A stretch of DNA of 64,000 bases. Source: Pseudoalteromonas arctica. Lineage in GTDB: Bacteria; Pseudomonadota; Gammaproteobacteria; Enterobacterales; Alteromonadaceae. A program made the translations under genes and the position numbers. Shown here piece after piece: positions 19,258 to 28,056 of this stretch (position 1 is the first letter of the stretch; each line of letters starts with the position of its first letter). The stretch spans positions 32,126-96,125 of the forward strand of contig NZ_JABBMT010000015.1 of the NCBI RefSeq assembly GCF_012927645.1, in the 5' to 3' direction. The notes beneath the pieces were generated by a model. It worked only from the letters and a program-made list of their open reading frames with translations. It was not told the DNA's origin and ran no database searches.

Positions 19258-19586
19258 AAAAGTTAACGGGGTTGTTCACTATTGTATTTATTGTCGTGTT
19301 AGCGGGGTGTACTAATATTCATTTTGATAACGGTGAATATGATGACTTAGCTGAAAACCATAAAAGTGAGCAATGGCATCACAACTTTGCCGCCGCTCTT
19401 TATGAGGGCTCGAATGCGGTTGATTTATCTGAGATTTGCCCTGATCAGCAATGGCAAAGTGTGCACACTTATAAATCATTTACTAATGGCTTAGCAGAAT
19501 TGATTGTTGTTAACGAAGTTGGGCCTATTTGGTCCCCAAAAACAGTTGAGGTGAGCTGTGCACAGGTACCGTATAAAGTGCAGTAA
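19254..19586 (+). CDS. Bor-like lipoprotein (second of a tandem pair)
   Basis: A 110-residue lipoprotein with signal ending LAGC (lipidated Cys19). It follows the same plan as its upstream neighbour: a central hydrophilic strand pattern, an ICPD motif where Bor has ICG, then SVHTYKSFTNGLAELIVV matching the QQTF-NGLLG-I region, and a final VSCAQ cysteine. The two proteins are diverged paralogs, clearly alike in layout but not in detail. Coupled to the first gene by a 4-base overlap and followed by a terminator hairpin. I infer duplication followed by divergence. Confidence 0.68.
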   Translation: MKKLTGLFTIVFIVVLAGCTNIHFDNGEYDDLAENHKSEQWHHNFAAALYEGSNAVDLSEICPDQQWQSVHTYKSFTNGLAELIVVNEVGPIWSPKTVEVSCAQVPYKVQ

Positions 19587-19667
19587 TTTTTAATAATCAA
19601 AGTTCATGTTAAAGTTGTACTAGTTAAGTATCTTAACCTTATTTTAACTCAATCATATAGTTAGCAT

Positions 19668-19697
19668 AGCACTCACTTTTTAATGGGTGCTTTTTAT
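19668..19697 (+). terminator. Terminator after the Bor-like pair
   Basis: Eight-base stem AGCACTCA (19668-19675) with TGGGTGCT (19684-19691), one G-T pair, followed by TTTTATAT. Confidence 0.75.
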
Positions 19698-19756
19698 ATG
19701 CTGGATATATTATCTTCTTCTCTCTATTAAAAGTATATTAAGTTAGTAGAATATAG

Positions 19757-19951
19757 TCCATTCGTATAGAGGCTGGCGTAAGGCACACCGATCACGCTGA
19801 CATTTACGGTGGATATGGCTGTGAAGCGCAGTTTGGTAAGGCGTTGTTATTAAAGCCAAGCATTCGTGATGATATTAAAATTATTACCAAGTGTGATATT
19901 AAGCCCGCATTTCCAAGCTTGGGGTTGGCGGGTCAGGCAAACCATCATTGA
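19757..19951 (+). pseudogene. Aldo/keto reductase fragment
   Basis: The frame at 19769 reads EAGVRHTDHADIYGGYGCE and goes on with AQFGKALLLKPSIRDDIKII, TKCDIKPAF, then degenerates and stops at about 19949. This is the beta1-alpha1 to beta2 segment of the aldo/keto reductase barrel, including the DHADIYG motif with its catalytic Asp and Tyr, and is close to E. coli YdhF. The N-terminal part and the remaining two thirds of the gene are missing. It sits in a 557-base gap whose remaining sequence (19950-20087) shows no other gene I can recognise. Confidence 0.65.
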
Positions 19952-20087
19952 TTGTTTAGGTGAACAGTATCAGAAAATTTATTCTTAAAGTGGGTGCGGA
20001 AGATCGGCTTTATAAACAAAGATATAAATATTCATAGTGAAAGGAGAGTATTGTTTTGTACGAAGCTTGCGCACTTTATTGGTGCGT

Positions 20088-20136
20088 AAAAAGCCCGCGT
20101 GCACAACTTGGTTGCTGCGGGCTTTTGTATTTTTTA
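20088..20136. terminator. Terminator hairpin (serves the leftward gene, possibly both strands)
   Basis: Stem AAAAGCCCGC at 20089-20098 with GCGGGCTTTT at 20117-20126. On the minus strand, following the stop of the 387-residue gene, the hairpin is followed by TTTTTACG. Confidence 0.8.
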
Positions 20137-20143
20137 CTGTGGT

Positions 20144-21307
20144 TTAACCAAAAATAGTACGCATTAGGCTGATGGTCTCAGCAACGCCACGGCCTTTTTG
20201 TACTTCACTAATAATAGAGTCACGTTTATCACGAATATGCTCAGGTATATCATCGACAGCTAGGGCGCGGTCAACTAATATTTCAGCTGATTCTTTACCA
20301 CGACGCACTTTTTTAGTAGTGGTACTGGTAGTACGTTTTGGTTTACTCAATAACTTAATGTAATTTGAGTTTTCAGCACTGTTGCTATCTGCATAATAGA
20401 AAAAGCACGGGATTAACGCTTTGATAGCAACAAGTTGTTGATCCAGCTCGCTGTCACCATTGGCCATTTTAAACCAAGACATCGCATGAATCGCTTGTAC
20501 AATATCTTGCCAGTAGCGTGCAAAATCACGATTGTTTAGTTTGGTGATTGCTAACGCAGAACATAAGGCGTCTAAACGTGAGTTGCTTAATGGTGTAAAT
20601 ACATCAGGGCGACGCATTGCCAATAAACGAGTTGCAGGTGCTAAGGTTGGCTTTTCATTGTTGTCAGTAAAAGCGTGTACGTATTTGAGTACAAACTCTT
20701 GGTAATCAGCTTCTGTTACTTCGCCTTCAAGAGGAATATGCGCTAACGCTTCATCAAATAGAGCGGGAAGGTCAGCAAGCATTTGATGAAATGCTTTGGC
20801 GCTCTTGGTTGAGCTGAACCATTCAACATCAAAGTTATAGCTACTTGGATCAAGTGCTGAAGTATGTTTACCAGTAAAGGTTAATAAGTCTTCAGGGATC
20901 ATGTCTTTTAAAGACTGTTCACGAATACCAGTAATATACTGAGTCAGACGTAATTGCTCATCAAGCGCTAAAACGTCTTTGTGCTGCTCAACAAATACAC
21001 TGACGACTGGCCAAGGGGCTACACGTAGTGTTTTTAATTGCAAAAAGCTAATTGCTGAAATTAATAAGTCATGAAGTTTCTTTAAAATAGGTAACTGGTT
21101 GGTTTCTAGCAAATCAAGATTGATACGGTCACGACTAGCATTTAGTAGTTCGTAACACCAACCTAAGAAGTCTTCAGGATGATTTTCTATTTTCACCGCC
21201 ATTAGATTTAAGCTGATCTCAGAAGCCTGTTTTAAAATATTTTGATAAATCTGGCCTTCTTGTTCGCCTAATGCCATTTGTGAAGGTGAAATGAGCAGTT
21301 TTTTCAT
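20144..21307 (-). CDS. Unrecognised 387-residue protein
   Basis: I do not recognise the family with confidence. The product is soluble (no signal or membrane segment) and largely helical. A conserved-looking block at about 225-285 (LAPATRLLAMRRPDVFTPL, then LDALCSALAI and FARYWQDIVQAIHAMSWF) recalls a short module I associate with proteins in restriction or other DNA-related systems; that resemblance is from memory and weak. A basic Ser/Thr-rich linker (near 325-345, KPKRTTSTTTKKVRRGK) separates a final helical segment. I start at the ATG ending 21307 rather than the one nine codons upstream, which lacks a ribosome site. The neighbours are decayed genes on both sides. Confidence 0.75.
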   Translation of the reverse strand: MKKLLISPSQMALGEQEGQIYQNILKQASEISLNLMAVKIENHPEDFLGWCYELLNASRDRINLDLLETNQLPILKKLHDLLISAISFLQLKTLRVAPWPVVSVFVEQHKDVLALDEQLRLTQYITGIREQSLKDMIPEDLLTFTGKHTSALDPSSYNFDVEWFSSTKSAKAFHQMLADLPALFDEALAHIPLEGEVTEADYQEFVLKYVHAFTDNNEKPTLAPATRLLAMRRPDVFTPLSNSRLDALCSALAITKLNNRDFARYWQDIVQAIHAMSWFKMANGDSELDQQLVAIKALIPCFFYYADSNSAENSNYIKLLSKPKRTTSTTTKKVRRGKESAEILVDRALAVDDIPEHIRDKRDSIISEVQKGRGVAETISLMRTIFG

Positions 21308-21456
21308 GCCTGATGGTACTCCGATTAGATACATTTTTCATGTTGTTTAATTTTAGCGCAAAACGCCTCAAAACAACAGGGCTGTGCATCATACCTAAGA
21401 ATAGAAGGGATGCAATCAAGATAGTTATGAAATCTCAAGATTGCGACCTTACTGTA

Positions 21457-21669
21457 TTAATCGTGCTCATCGAGTATAAATAGCCGCTCAACCGAGGTAC
21501 TAAAGTGTTGTGCTATCTTCAATGCAATGATCACCGACGGAGTAAAGTGTGATGTTTCGACTGTGCAAATGGTTTTACGTGAAACATTAATCGCATCGGC
21601 TAGTTCTTGCTGCGACAGGCTAGCTGCTTTGCAGAAATTCTGCTATGTGGTTTGCGTTTAAAGGTATCA
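21457..21669 (-). pseudogene. XRE-type HTH regulator with a frameshift
   Basis: The minus-strand frame ending at the TAA at 21457 reads LSQQELADAINVSRKTICTV, followed by ETSHFTPSVIIALKIAQHF and a short acidic tail. This is the helix-turn-helix of the small YozG/XRE group, typically about 65-70 residues. The expected N-terminal segment (NHIAEFLQ, matching N-I-ELR) lies just upstream in another frame, so one base has been gained or lost near 21636. No ATG precedes it; only a TTG at 21669 is available. The rest of the gap 21308-21799 holds only the upstream region of the AsmA gene. Confidence 0.6.
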
Positions 21670-21799
21670 AAATGTTTCAGTAAGAATTTATATTGCAGGT
21701 GTTACTGCTAGAAAATGGTTTTTTTATAGCTCTAGCAATGATTTTAGTATTAACTCCCGCTATGATAAGAGTATTATTTGCACATTTGAAAGGATCATC

Positions 21800-23740
21800 A
21801 TGAAAACCTTATTTAAAGTTATTGGCGTTATACTGTTATTGCTTGTTGCTTTAATTGTTGCCGCGCCGTTTTTAATCCCTACCGATGCAATCTTTAATAA
21901 AGTTTCGCAACAGGTAGAGCAAACTACAGGTCGAGCTCTGACCATTAAAGGTGATAAAACCTTATCTGTTTTTCCATCATTAAAACTTGAACTTGAAGAT
22001 GTGCACTTTGCCAATATGAAAACAGGCTCACGTGCAGATATGGCAAGCATGCAGCAACTTGCAGTTCATATTCCTTGGCTTTCGCTATTTGGTGGTGAAC
22101 TTAAACTAGAAAAGTTTGTGATTAATGAACCAAATATTCTGCTTGAAACAGATAAAAATGGTAAAGCTAACTGGCAGTTATTTGATGCAGTAGCTAAGAA
22201 ACCTGAGCAGCAAACTCAATCAGGTGAGGCAGTCAAACTACCTGAAAACTTTGATATTCAATTAGGTGAAGTAGCTATATATGGTGGGTCGTTTACTTAT
22301 TTAGATGGTCAAACGGGAGCTAAACAGCAAATTAGCGATTTAGAATTAGCTATCTTACTGCCTTCACTACATAAATCACTCGAAGTCAAAGGTGGGATCA
22401 CTTATATGCAAGAGCGCTTTGAGCTTGATGTAACGGTTGATAACCCAGCTAAAGCAATAGAAGGTGATACATTTAATGTGACAACTGATGTCACTTCAAA
22501 GTTAGTTGATGTTGAGTTTAAAGGCTTAATAGCCGGTCAAGGTAAAGATATTCAAGGTCAATTAGCGCTCAGTGGTGATTCAGTCAAAGACATTGCTAAA
22601 TGGCAGGGAGTCGAGCTGAACGCTAAAGAAAGCGCCTTTAATGCATTTAGTGTTAGCGGCAAAATGCGTATGCAAGGTGATAAATTTAACTTAGCTGAAT
22701 TGGTTGCGACATTAGATGCGTTAGAAATCAAAGGTAAAAGTGAGTTAAATCTTGGTAAGCGCCTAGCTGTGACTGCTGATATAGATTTAGGCATGCTTGA
22801 TTTAAACCCATACCTACCAGAAACGGTAGCGCAAACAGATACACCTGAACCTGCAAGTGATGAGCCAGCGCAACCAATTGTATGGGATGACACAAAAATA
22901 GATTTAAGTGGCTTAAATGCCCTTGATGCTAATATCGTGATCCGTTCAAGTGGCTTAAAAGCAAATGAAATCAAACTTGGTGCTAATCAATTCACTGTAA
23001 ACCTAAACAAAAGCGTAGCAAAAATCAGCCTCGATAAGTTTGCTGCCTATGAAGGTAATGGTAAAGGCACAATAACGGTTAATGCGAAACAAGCTCCTTA
23101 TAAAATTAACACTAACTTCTCGTTAGATAAAATAGATGCACAACCATTGCTAACAGATGCTGCAGGCTTTGATAAGCTAATGGGCAAAGGTTCACTCAAT
23201 TGGGACTTAGTGACATCAGGTCAGAGCCAAAAAGATTTTATGGACGCCCTACAGGGTAAACTAGCATTTAAGTTTGCTGATGGTGCCGTAAAAGGTGCCA
23301 ACATTGCTGAAATGGTTCGCAAAGGCAAAGAGCTAATTAAGGGTAACTTTGGTGCAATATCACAAGGGCTAGATACTGGCTTTGATAATTCCCAGCAAAC
23401 TGACTTCTCAGCACTAACTGGCAGCTTTAACTTTACCAATGGCGTAGGTAAAAACACAGATCTGAGTTTGTTAAGCCCGTTAGTGCGCATCAGTGGTGAA
23501 GGAGATATAAACCTTCCTGCTACGACTGTTAACTACCGCTTAGTAACAGGAATTGTAGATTCACTTGAGGGGCAGGACACGACAGATGACAGTACGGGGT
23601 TTAAAATACCGGTGCGCATTAAAGGGCCATTTCATGATGTTGGCATTAGCTTAGATGTAAGCAAAGCGGCAGAAGATGAAGTAAAAGAAAAAGCGAAAGA
23701 TAAAATTAAAGATAAGTTAAAAGGTTTGTTTGGCAATTAA
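21800..23740 (+). CDS. AsmA-family protein
   Basis: Large periplasmic protein anchored by one N-terminal membrane helix (about residues 5-24). The AsmA family is tied to outer-membrane assembly and, in newer work, to phospholipid transport between the membranes. The 646-residue length matches E. coli AsmA. The N-terminal AsmA domain shows GRALTIKGDKTLSVFPSLKL near 44-63 and LEKFVINEPNILLE, and the C-terminal domain has an LxFxFxDGAVKGANIAEM pattern near 488-510 with a repetitive Lys/Asp/Glu tail. GAAAGGATCATC precedes the ATG. The gene ends in its own terminator before the ribosomal operon. Confidence 0.9.
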   Translation: MKTLFKVIGVILLLLVALIVAAPFLIPTDAIFNKVSQQVEQTTGRALTIKGDKTLSVFPSLKLELEDVHFANMKTGSRADMASMQQLAVHIPWLSLFGGELKLEKFVINEPNILLETDKNGKANWQLFDAVAKKPEQQTQSGEAVKLPENFDIQLGEVAIYGGSFTYLDGQTGAKQQISDLELAILLPSLHKSLEVKGGITYMQERFELDVTVDNPAKAIEGDTFNVTTDVTSKLVDVEFKGLIAGQGKDIQGQLALSGDSVKDIAKWQGVELNAKESAFNAFSVSGKMRMQGDKFNLAELVATLDALEIKGKSELNLGKRLAVTADIDLGMLDLNPYLPETVAQTDTPEPASDEPAQPIVWDDTKIDLSGLNALDANIVIRSSGLKANEIKLGANQFTVNLNKSVAKISLDKFAAYEGNGKGTITVNAKQAPYKINTNFSLDKIDAQPLLTDAAGFDKLMGKGSLNWDLVTSGQSQKDFMDALQGKLAFKFADGAVKGANIAEMVRKGKELIKGNFGAISQGLDTGFDNSQQTDFSALTGSFNFTNGVGKNTDLSLLSPLVRISGEGDINLPATTVNYRLVTGIVDSLEGQDTTDDSTGFKIPVRIKGPFHDVGISLDVSKAAEDEVKEKAKDKIKDKLKGLFGN

Positions 23741-23760
23741 TGCCGACTTTATTCGGTGAT

Positions 23761-23800
23761 AAAACAATCAGGGCATAAAATTACCCTGATTGTTTTATAA
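23761..23800 (+). terminator. Terminator between asmA-like gene and spc operon
   Basis: Perfect 13-base inverted repeat AAAACAATCAGGG (23761-23773) with CCCTGATTGTTTT (23784-23796), followed by ATAATC. It isolates the spc operon from upstream transcription. Confidence 0.9.
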
Positions 23801-23850
23801 TCAATGCTAAAATAGCAAAATAGATTGCATCGACAAAACAACCATCCTCG

Positions 23851-23914
23851 TTATTCTAAATTAATTAAAAAATAACCTACCACTCCCCCCGCAATGCTGA
23901 TACAATTGCCCGCC
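23851..23914 (+). promoter_or_regulatory. Candidate spc operon promoter with UP element
   Basis: Extended -10 TGATACAAT (23898-23906) is followed by the G+C-rich discriminator TGCCCGCCC. A long A/T tract at about 23850-23874 sits at the -40 to -60 position of a UP element. No good -35 hexamer is visible. The layout is typical of stringently controlled ribosomal promoters and is needed here because no S10 operon precedes rplN. Confidence 0.6.
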
Positions 23915-24017
23915 CTTATGAGACAACTAGATTGTTTTTTGAGTGGTTTTTAACCTAAATGCTTTGATTTTAAACAAATTTAAAGCAGTTGTAATAACTA
24001 CACCGGAGGTCATTAAC

Positions 24018-24386
24018 ATGATCCAAATGCAAACTCAGCTGGAAGTTGCTGATAACAGCGGCGCTCGCAAAGTGCAGTGTATTAAAGTCTTAGGCGGTTC
24101 GCACCGTCGTTATGCAGCGATTGGTGACATCATTAAAGTTTCTGTAAAAGAAGCAATTCCTCGCGGTAAAGTGAAGAAAGGTGATGTTAAAAACGCGGTA
24201 GTTGTGCGTACTAAGAAAGGCGTTCGTCGTCCAGATGGTTCTTTGATCCGTTTTGACAGCAATGCGGCTGTTATCTTAAATGATAACTTGCAGCCAATTG
24301 GTACACGTATTTTCGGCCCTGTGACTCGCGAACTTCGTAATGATAAGTTCATGAAAATCGTTTCACTAGCCCCAGAAGTACTGTAA
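24018..24386 (+). CDS. rplN: Large-subunit ribosomal protein uL14
   Basis: L14 binds 23S rRNA at the subunit interface. The 122-residue product is full length (E. coli L14 is 123), with [19 protein letters not shown] at the N-terminus and [13 protein letters not shown] near the end. The ATG at 24018 is set by GGAGGT at 24005-24010; an open frame from 23943 is upstream leader. It is the first gene of the spc operon and here the first gene of the whole transcript: S17 (rpsQ) and the rest of the S10 operon do not precede it. Confidence 0.97.
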
Positions 24387-24396
24387 GGAGTCAATC

Positions 24397-24711
24397 ATGG
24401 CAGCAAAAATCCGTCGTGATGACGAAGTAATCGTTCTAGCAGGTAAAGACAAAGGTAAGCGCGGCAAAGTGCTTTCAGTTGTTACCGAGTCTGGTCGAGT
24501 ATTTGTCGAAGGCATTAACTTAATCAAGAAGCACCAAAAGCCGGTTCCACAATTGAACCAGCCAGGTGGTATTGTTGAGAAAGAAGCGTCTATTGACGTA
24601 TCAAACGTTGCGATCTTCAACTCGGAAACGAGTAAAGCAGATCGTGTAGGTTTCAAGATTGAAGATGGTAAGAAATTACGTATCTTTAAATCTACTGGTA
24701 AAACTATCTAA
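24397..24711 (+). CDS. rplX: Large-subunit ribosomal protein uL24
   Basis: L24 is one of the proteins that start 50S assembly, binding the 5' domain of 23S rRNA. The 104-residue product matches the E. coli length; its KOW motif ([19 protein letters not shown]) is at residues 5-24, and [19 protein letters not shown] follows near 46-64. It lies 10 bases after rplN with an AAGGAG site overlapping the rplN stop region, as in the standard spc order. Confidence 0.97.
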   Translation: MAAKIRRDDEVIVLAGKDKGKRGKVLSVVTESGRVFVEGINLIKKHQKPVPQLNQPGGIVEKEASIDVSNVAIFNSETSKADRVGFKIEDGKKLRIFKSTGKTI

Positions 24712-24727
24712 TAGTTGGAGTAGAATG

Positions 24728-25267
24728 ATGGCGAAACTGCATGAAGTATATAAAGACAAAGTAGTTGCTGAACTTCAAGAGAAGTTTGGTTTCAGCTCTG
24801 TCATGCAAGTCCCTCAGATCGAAAAGATCACATTGAATATGGGCGTGGGCGAAGCCCTAGCTGACAAGAAAATTCTAGACAACGCTGTTGCGGATCTAGA
24901 AGCAATCGCTGGTCAGAAGCCACTCATTACTAAAGCGCGCAAATCTGTTGCTGGCTTTAAAGTACGTGAAGGCTACCCAATTGGTTGTAAAGTAACCCTA
25001 CGCGGCGAGCGTATGTGGGACTTTTTTGAGCGTTTGGTTTCAATCGCTATCCCACGTATCCGTGACTTCCGTGGTGTGAGTGCTAAGTCTTTTGATGGAC
25101 GTGGTAATTACAGCATGGGCGTACGTGAACAAATCATCTTCCCAGAAATTGATTATGATAAAGTAGACCGCGTGCGCGGTATGGATATCACAATCACTAC
25201 ATCTGCGAAATCAGATGAGGAAGGCCGTGCGTTGTTAGAAGCGTTTAACTTCCCATTCAAGAAATAA
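24728..25267 (+). CDS. rplE: Large-subunit ribosomal protein uL5
   Basis: L5 binds 5S rRNA and contacts the P-site tRNA and S13 across the subunit bridge. The 179-residue product equals the E. coli length, with [11 protein letters not shown] near 35-45, [18 protein letters not shown] near 68-85 and [17 protein letters not shown] near the C-terminus. Two ATG codons are adjacent (24725 and 24728); I take the second because it gives the family N-terminus [10 protein letters not shown] and GGAG lies 8 bases upstream. An in-frame extension from 24659 overlaps rplX and is not used. Confidence 0.96.
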   Translation: MAKLHEVYKDKVVAELQEKFGFSSVMQVPQIEKITLNMGVGEALADKKILDNAVADLEAIAGQKPLITKARKSVAGFKVREGYPIGCKVTLRGERMWDFFERLVSIAIPRIRDFRGVSAKSFDGRGNYSMGVREQIIFPEIDYDKVDRVRGMDITITTSAKSDEEGRALLEAFNFPFKK

Positions 25268-25277
25268 GGGTAGGGTT

Positions 25278-25583
25278 ATGGCAAAGAATTCTATGAAAGC
25301 GCGCGAAGCAAAGCGCACGAAACTAGTTGCTCAGTTCGCTGAAAAGCGCGCAGCACTAAAAGCTATCATCAGTGATGTGAAAACATCTGACGATGATCGT
25401 TGGGACGCGGTATTAAAGCTTCAAGCTTTACCACGTGATTCTAGCCCTGCACGTCAACGTAATCGTTGTAACATTACGGGCCGCCCACATGGTTACCTTC
25501 GCAAATTCGGCATGAGCCGTATTAAAGTTCGCGAAGCAGCTATGCGCGGTGAAATTCCTGGCCTTAAAAAGGCTAGCTGGTAA
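25278..25583 (+). CDS. rpsN: Small-subunit ribosomal protein uS14 (zinc-free form)
   Basis: S14 sits in the head of the 30S subunit near S3 and S10. The 101-residue product is the long form without the CXXC zinc site: the N-terminal extension [16 protein letters not shown] is basic, and the conserved core is [20 protein letters not shown] near 61-80 with [22 protein letters not shown] at the C-terminus. It follows rplE by 10 bases in the usual spc order. Having the zinc-independent form here is normal for gammaproteobacteria. Confidence 0.97.
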   Translation: MAKNSMKAREAKRTKLVAQFAEKRAALKAIISDVKTSDDDRWDAVLKLQALPRDSSPARQRNRCNITGRPHGYLRKFGMSRIKVREAAMRGEIPGLKKASW

Positions 25584-25604
25584 TAGAATCACGGGAGTAA
25601 GACT

Positions 25605-25997
25605 ATGAGCTTGCAAGATCCTATCGCGGATTTGTTCACACGTATCCGTAACGGTCAGTCAGCGAAGAAAGTATCTGTAACGATGCCTAATTCAAAACTG
25701 AAAGTAGCATTAGCTAAAGTATTAAAAGATGAAGGTTACATCACTGATTTCGCAGTAAACGGCGATGTTAAACCTGAGCTTTCTATCGAGTTGAAATACT
25801 TCGAAGGCAAAGCTGTTATTGAAAATATCCAGCGTGTTAGCCGCCCTGGTTTACGTATCTATAAGAGACGTGACGAATTACCTAAGGTAATGGGTGGTCT
25901 AGGTATCGCTATCGTATCAACTTCTAAAGGCCTAATGACAGACCGCGCCGCACGTAGTGCTGGTGTTGGTGGTGAAATCATTGGTTTTGTAGCTTAA
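25605..25997 (+). CDS. rpsH: Small-subunit ribosomal protein uS8 (spc operon repressor)
   Basis: S8 binds helix 21 of 16S rRNA and, in E. coli, represses translation of the spc operon by binding the mRNA around the rplE start. The product is 130 residues, as in E. coli, starting [18 protein letters not shown] and ending with the family signature [20 protein letters not shown] and IIGFVA. GGAG lies upstream of the ATG. Feedback by S8 in this organism is inferred from the conserved order, since I have not folded the rplX-rplE junction. Confidence 0.97.
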   Translation: MSLQDPIADLFTRIRNGQSAKKVSVTMPNSKLKVALAKVLKDEGYITDFAVNGDVKPELSIELKYFEGKAVIENIQRVSRPGLRIYKRRDELPKVMGGLGIAIVSTSKGLMTDRAARSAGVGGEIIGFVA

Positions 25998-26010
25998 TCG
26001 GAGGGGAACT

Positions 26011-26544
26011 ATGTCTCGCATAGCAAAGGCACCAATTAATGTTCCTGCCGGTGTAGAAGTTACATTAAAAGGCCAGGACATCACAGTTAAAGGCAAAAAC
26101 GGCGAATTAACGCGTACAATCAACTCAGCAGTTGAAGTACAACTTAACGACAACGTTATTACAACTTTACCTCGTGAAGGCGTAGCCAATGCATGGGCAC
26201 AAGCAGGTACTGCTCGCGCTCTAATCAACAACATGGTTGTTGGTACGCATGAAGGTTACGAGAAGAAACTTCAGTTAGTAGGCGTGGGTTACCGTGCTGC
26301 AGCTAAGGGTAAAACATTAGATTTAACTCTTGGTTTCTCACACCCCGTTAATTTCGCAGTTCCTGAAGGAATTACGATTGAAACTCCAAGCCAAACAGAA
26401 GTTCTAGTTAAGGGCGTAGATAAGCAGTTAGTTGGTCAAACAGCTGCTAACATTCGTGCATACCGTAAACCTGAGCCTTATAAAGGTAAAGGTGTTCGTT
26501 ATTCAGATGAGAATGTACGCCGTAAAGAGGCTAAGAAGAAGTAA
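26011..26544 (+). CDS. rplF: Large-subunit ribosomal protein uL6
   Basis: L6 lies near the GTPase centre of the 50S subunit, where elongation factors dock. The 177-residue product matches E. coli, with two homologous half-domains: N-terminal [20 protein letters not shown] near 11-30 and C-terminal [20 protein letters not shown] near 90-110. The last segment [20 protein letters not shown] is the L6 C-terminal signature. GGAGGGGAAC precedes the ATG. The gap to rpsH is 13 bases. Confidence 0.97.
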   Translation: MSRIAKAPINVPAGVEVTLKGQDITVKGKNGELTRTINSAVEVQLNDNVITTLPREGVANAWAQAGTARALINNMVVGTHEGYEKKLQLVGVGYRAAAKGKTLDLTLGFSHPVNFAVPEGITIETPSQTEVLVKGVDKQLVGQTAANIRAYRKPEPYKGKGVRYSDENVRRKEAKKK

Positions 26545-26553
26545 GGTAAGACG

Positions 26554-26904
26554 ATGGATAAAAAAACAGCTCGTCTACGTCGTGCTAAACGCACTCGTAG
26601 AAATTATATTGAACAAGGCACAACGCGTCTTGTTATCCACCGCACGCCACGTCACATTTACGCTCAAGTTGTAAACGCTGAGGGTAATGTACTGGCTGCT
26701 GCTTCTACTGTTGAGAAAGCTATTAGCGAAACAGTTAAAGGCACAGGCAACGTTGCAGCTGCACAAGCAGTTGGTAAAGCGGTTGCTGAACGTGCGGCTG
26801 ACAAAGGCATCGAAAAGATTGCTTTTGATCGCAGTGGCTTTAAATATCACGGCCGTGTGAAGGCGCTAGCAGATGCTGCGCGTGAAGCCGGTTTGCAATT
26901 CTAG
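26554..26904 (+). CDS. rplR: Large-subunit ribosomal protein uL18
   Basis: L18 binds 5S rRNA together with L5 and L25 in the central protuberance. The 116-residue product is one short of the E. coli protein, with a basic N-terminus [33 protein letters not shown] near 28-42, and the C-terminal [20 protein letters not shown] signature. The initiating ATG is 9 bases beyond the rplF stop and preceded by AAGGTAAG. Another frame covering part of the gene is only a shadow. Confidence 0.97.
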   Translation: MDKKTARLRRAKRTRRNYIEQGTTRLVIHRTPRHIYAQVVNAEGNVLAAASTVEKAISETVKGTGNVAAAQAVGKAVAERAADKGIEKIAFDRSGFKYHGRVKALADAAREAGLQF

Positions 26905-26913
26905 GAGTAGACA

Positions 26914-27420
26914 ATGGCTAACGTAGAAGCAAAGCAACAACAGCCTGATCTAGCTGAAAAGCTAATCGCGGTGAACCGTGTGTCTAAAGTAGTTAAAGGT
27001 GGTCGTATCTTTAGCTTCACTGCACTAACTGTAGTTGGTGACGGCGCAGGTAAAGTAGGTTTCGGTTATGGTAAAGCACGTGAAGTTCCAGCTGCTATTC
27101 AAAAAGCAATGGAAAAAGCACGTCGTAACATGATCAACGTAGACCTAAATGGCAACACATTACAGCATCCTGTTAAAGGACGTCATGCTGGCTCTCTTGT
27201 GTTTATGAAACCAGCATCTGAAGGTACTGGTATCATCGCAGGTGGTGCTATGCGTGCAGTACTTGAAGTGACTGGTGTGCAGAACGTACTTTCTAAATGT
27301 TACGGTTCTACTAACCCGATCAACGTTGTACGTGCAACGATCTCAGCTCTTGAGAATATGAATTCTCCTCAGTCGATCGCTGCAAAACGTGGTCTTCGAG
27401 TAGACGAGATTCTGGGGTAA
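26914..27420 (+). CDS. rpsE: Small-subunit ribosomal protein uS5
   Basis: S5 helps decoding accuracy at the 30S A site and contacts S4 and S8. The 168-residue product carries the S5 double-stranded RNA-binding domain, with [16 protein letters not shown] start ([20 protein letters not shown] near 10-29), [20 protein letters not shown] near 52-71 and [15 protein letters not shown] near 105-119. Residues around position 20-28 (VSKVVKGGR), where spectinomycin resistance arises in E. coli, look wild type. AGGAG lies upstream of the ATG. Confidence 0.97.
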   Translation: MANVEAKQQQPDLAEKLIAVNRVSKVVKGGRIFSFTALTVVGDGAGKVGFGYGKAREVPAAIQKAMEKARRNMINVDLNGNTLQHPVKGRHAGSLVFMKPASEGTGIIAGGAMRAVLEVTGVQNVLSKCYGSTNPINVVRATISALENMNSPQSIAAKRGLRVDEILG

Positions 27421-27423
27421 ACC

Positions 27424-27606
27424 ATGGCTAATAAAACTGTAAAAGTAACACAAGTAAAGAGCTCTATCGGTCGTTTACCGAAACATAAAGCTACATTACG
27501 CGGTCTTGGTTTACGTCGTATCAATCACACTGTTGAGTTAGAAGACACAGCATGTGTACGTGGTATGATCAACCAAGTTTCATACATGGTTAAGGTTGAG
27601 GGGTAA
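27424..27606 (+). CDS. rpmD: Large-subunit ribosomal protein uL30
   Basis: L30 is a small 50S surface protein present in most but not all bacteria. The 60-residue product has the usual [20 protein letters not shown] near 7-26 followed by [15 protein letters not shown]. The start is only 3 bases after the rpsE stop; the ribosome site GGGGTAA overlaps that stop, suggesting coupled translation. Length and position between rpsE and rplO match the standard spc operon. Confidence 0.96.
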   Translation: MANKTVKVTQVKSSIGRLPKHKATLRGLGLRRINHTVELEDTACVRGMINQVSYMVKVEG

Positions 27607-27611
27607 TTCGA

Positions 27612-28046
27612 ATGCATTTGAATACACTTTCTCCTGCTGCAGGTTCTAAATCTGCTCCAAAACGTGTTGGTCGTGGTATCGGTTCTGGTCTTGGTAAGAC
27701 TGGTGGCCGTGGTCACAAAGGTCAAAAATCACGTTCTGGCGGTAAAGTACGCGTTGGTTTTGAAGGCGGTCAAATGCCTATGCAACGTCGTCTACCTAAG
27801 TTTGGTTTCACTTCTCGCAAATCTTTAGTATCTGCAGAAATTAACCTATACGAAATCGCTAAAGTAGAAGGCGATGTGGTAGACCTAGGTACGTTACAGG
27901 CAGCTGGTCTAGTTAAAAAGAACGTTCTGTTCGTTAAAGTTGTTAAATCTGGCGAAGTTTCACGCGCTGTTACCGTTAAAGGCCTTAAAGCCTCTAAAGG
28001 TGCACGCGAAGCTATCGAAGCCGCCGGAGGCAAGGTAGAAGACTAA
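27612..28046 (+). CDS. rplO: Large-subunit ribosomal protein uL15
   Basis: L15 assembles late in the 50S subunit and contacts several 23S domains. The 144-residue product equals the E. coli length. It starts [20 protein letters not shown], continues with the glycine/basic tail [20 protein letters not shown] that threads into rRNA, and ends with an [13 protein letters not shown] helix. GAGGGGTAAT precedes the ATG. It is directly upstream of secY, the last protein of the operon not belonging to the ribosome. Confidence 0.97.
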   Translation: MHLNTLSPAAGSKSAPKRVGRGIGSGLGKTGGRGHKGQKSRSGGKVRVGFEGGQMPMQRRLPKFGFTSRKSLVSAEINLYEIAKVEGDVVDLGTLQAAGLVKKNVLFVKVVKSGEVSRAVTVKGLKASKGAREAIEAAGGKVED

Positions 28047-28056
28047 GGAAGTACTA

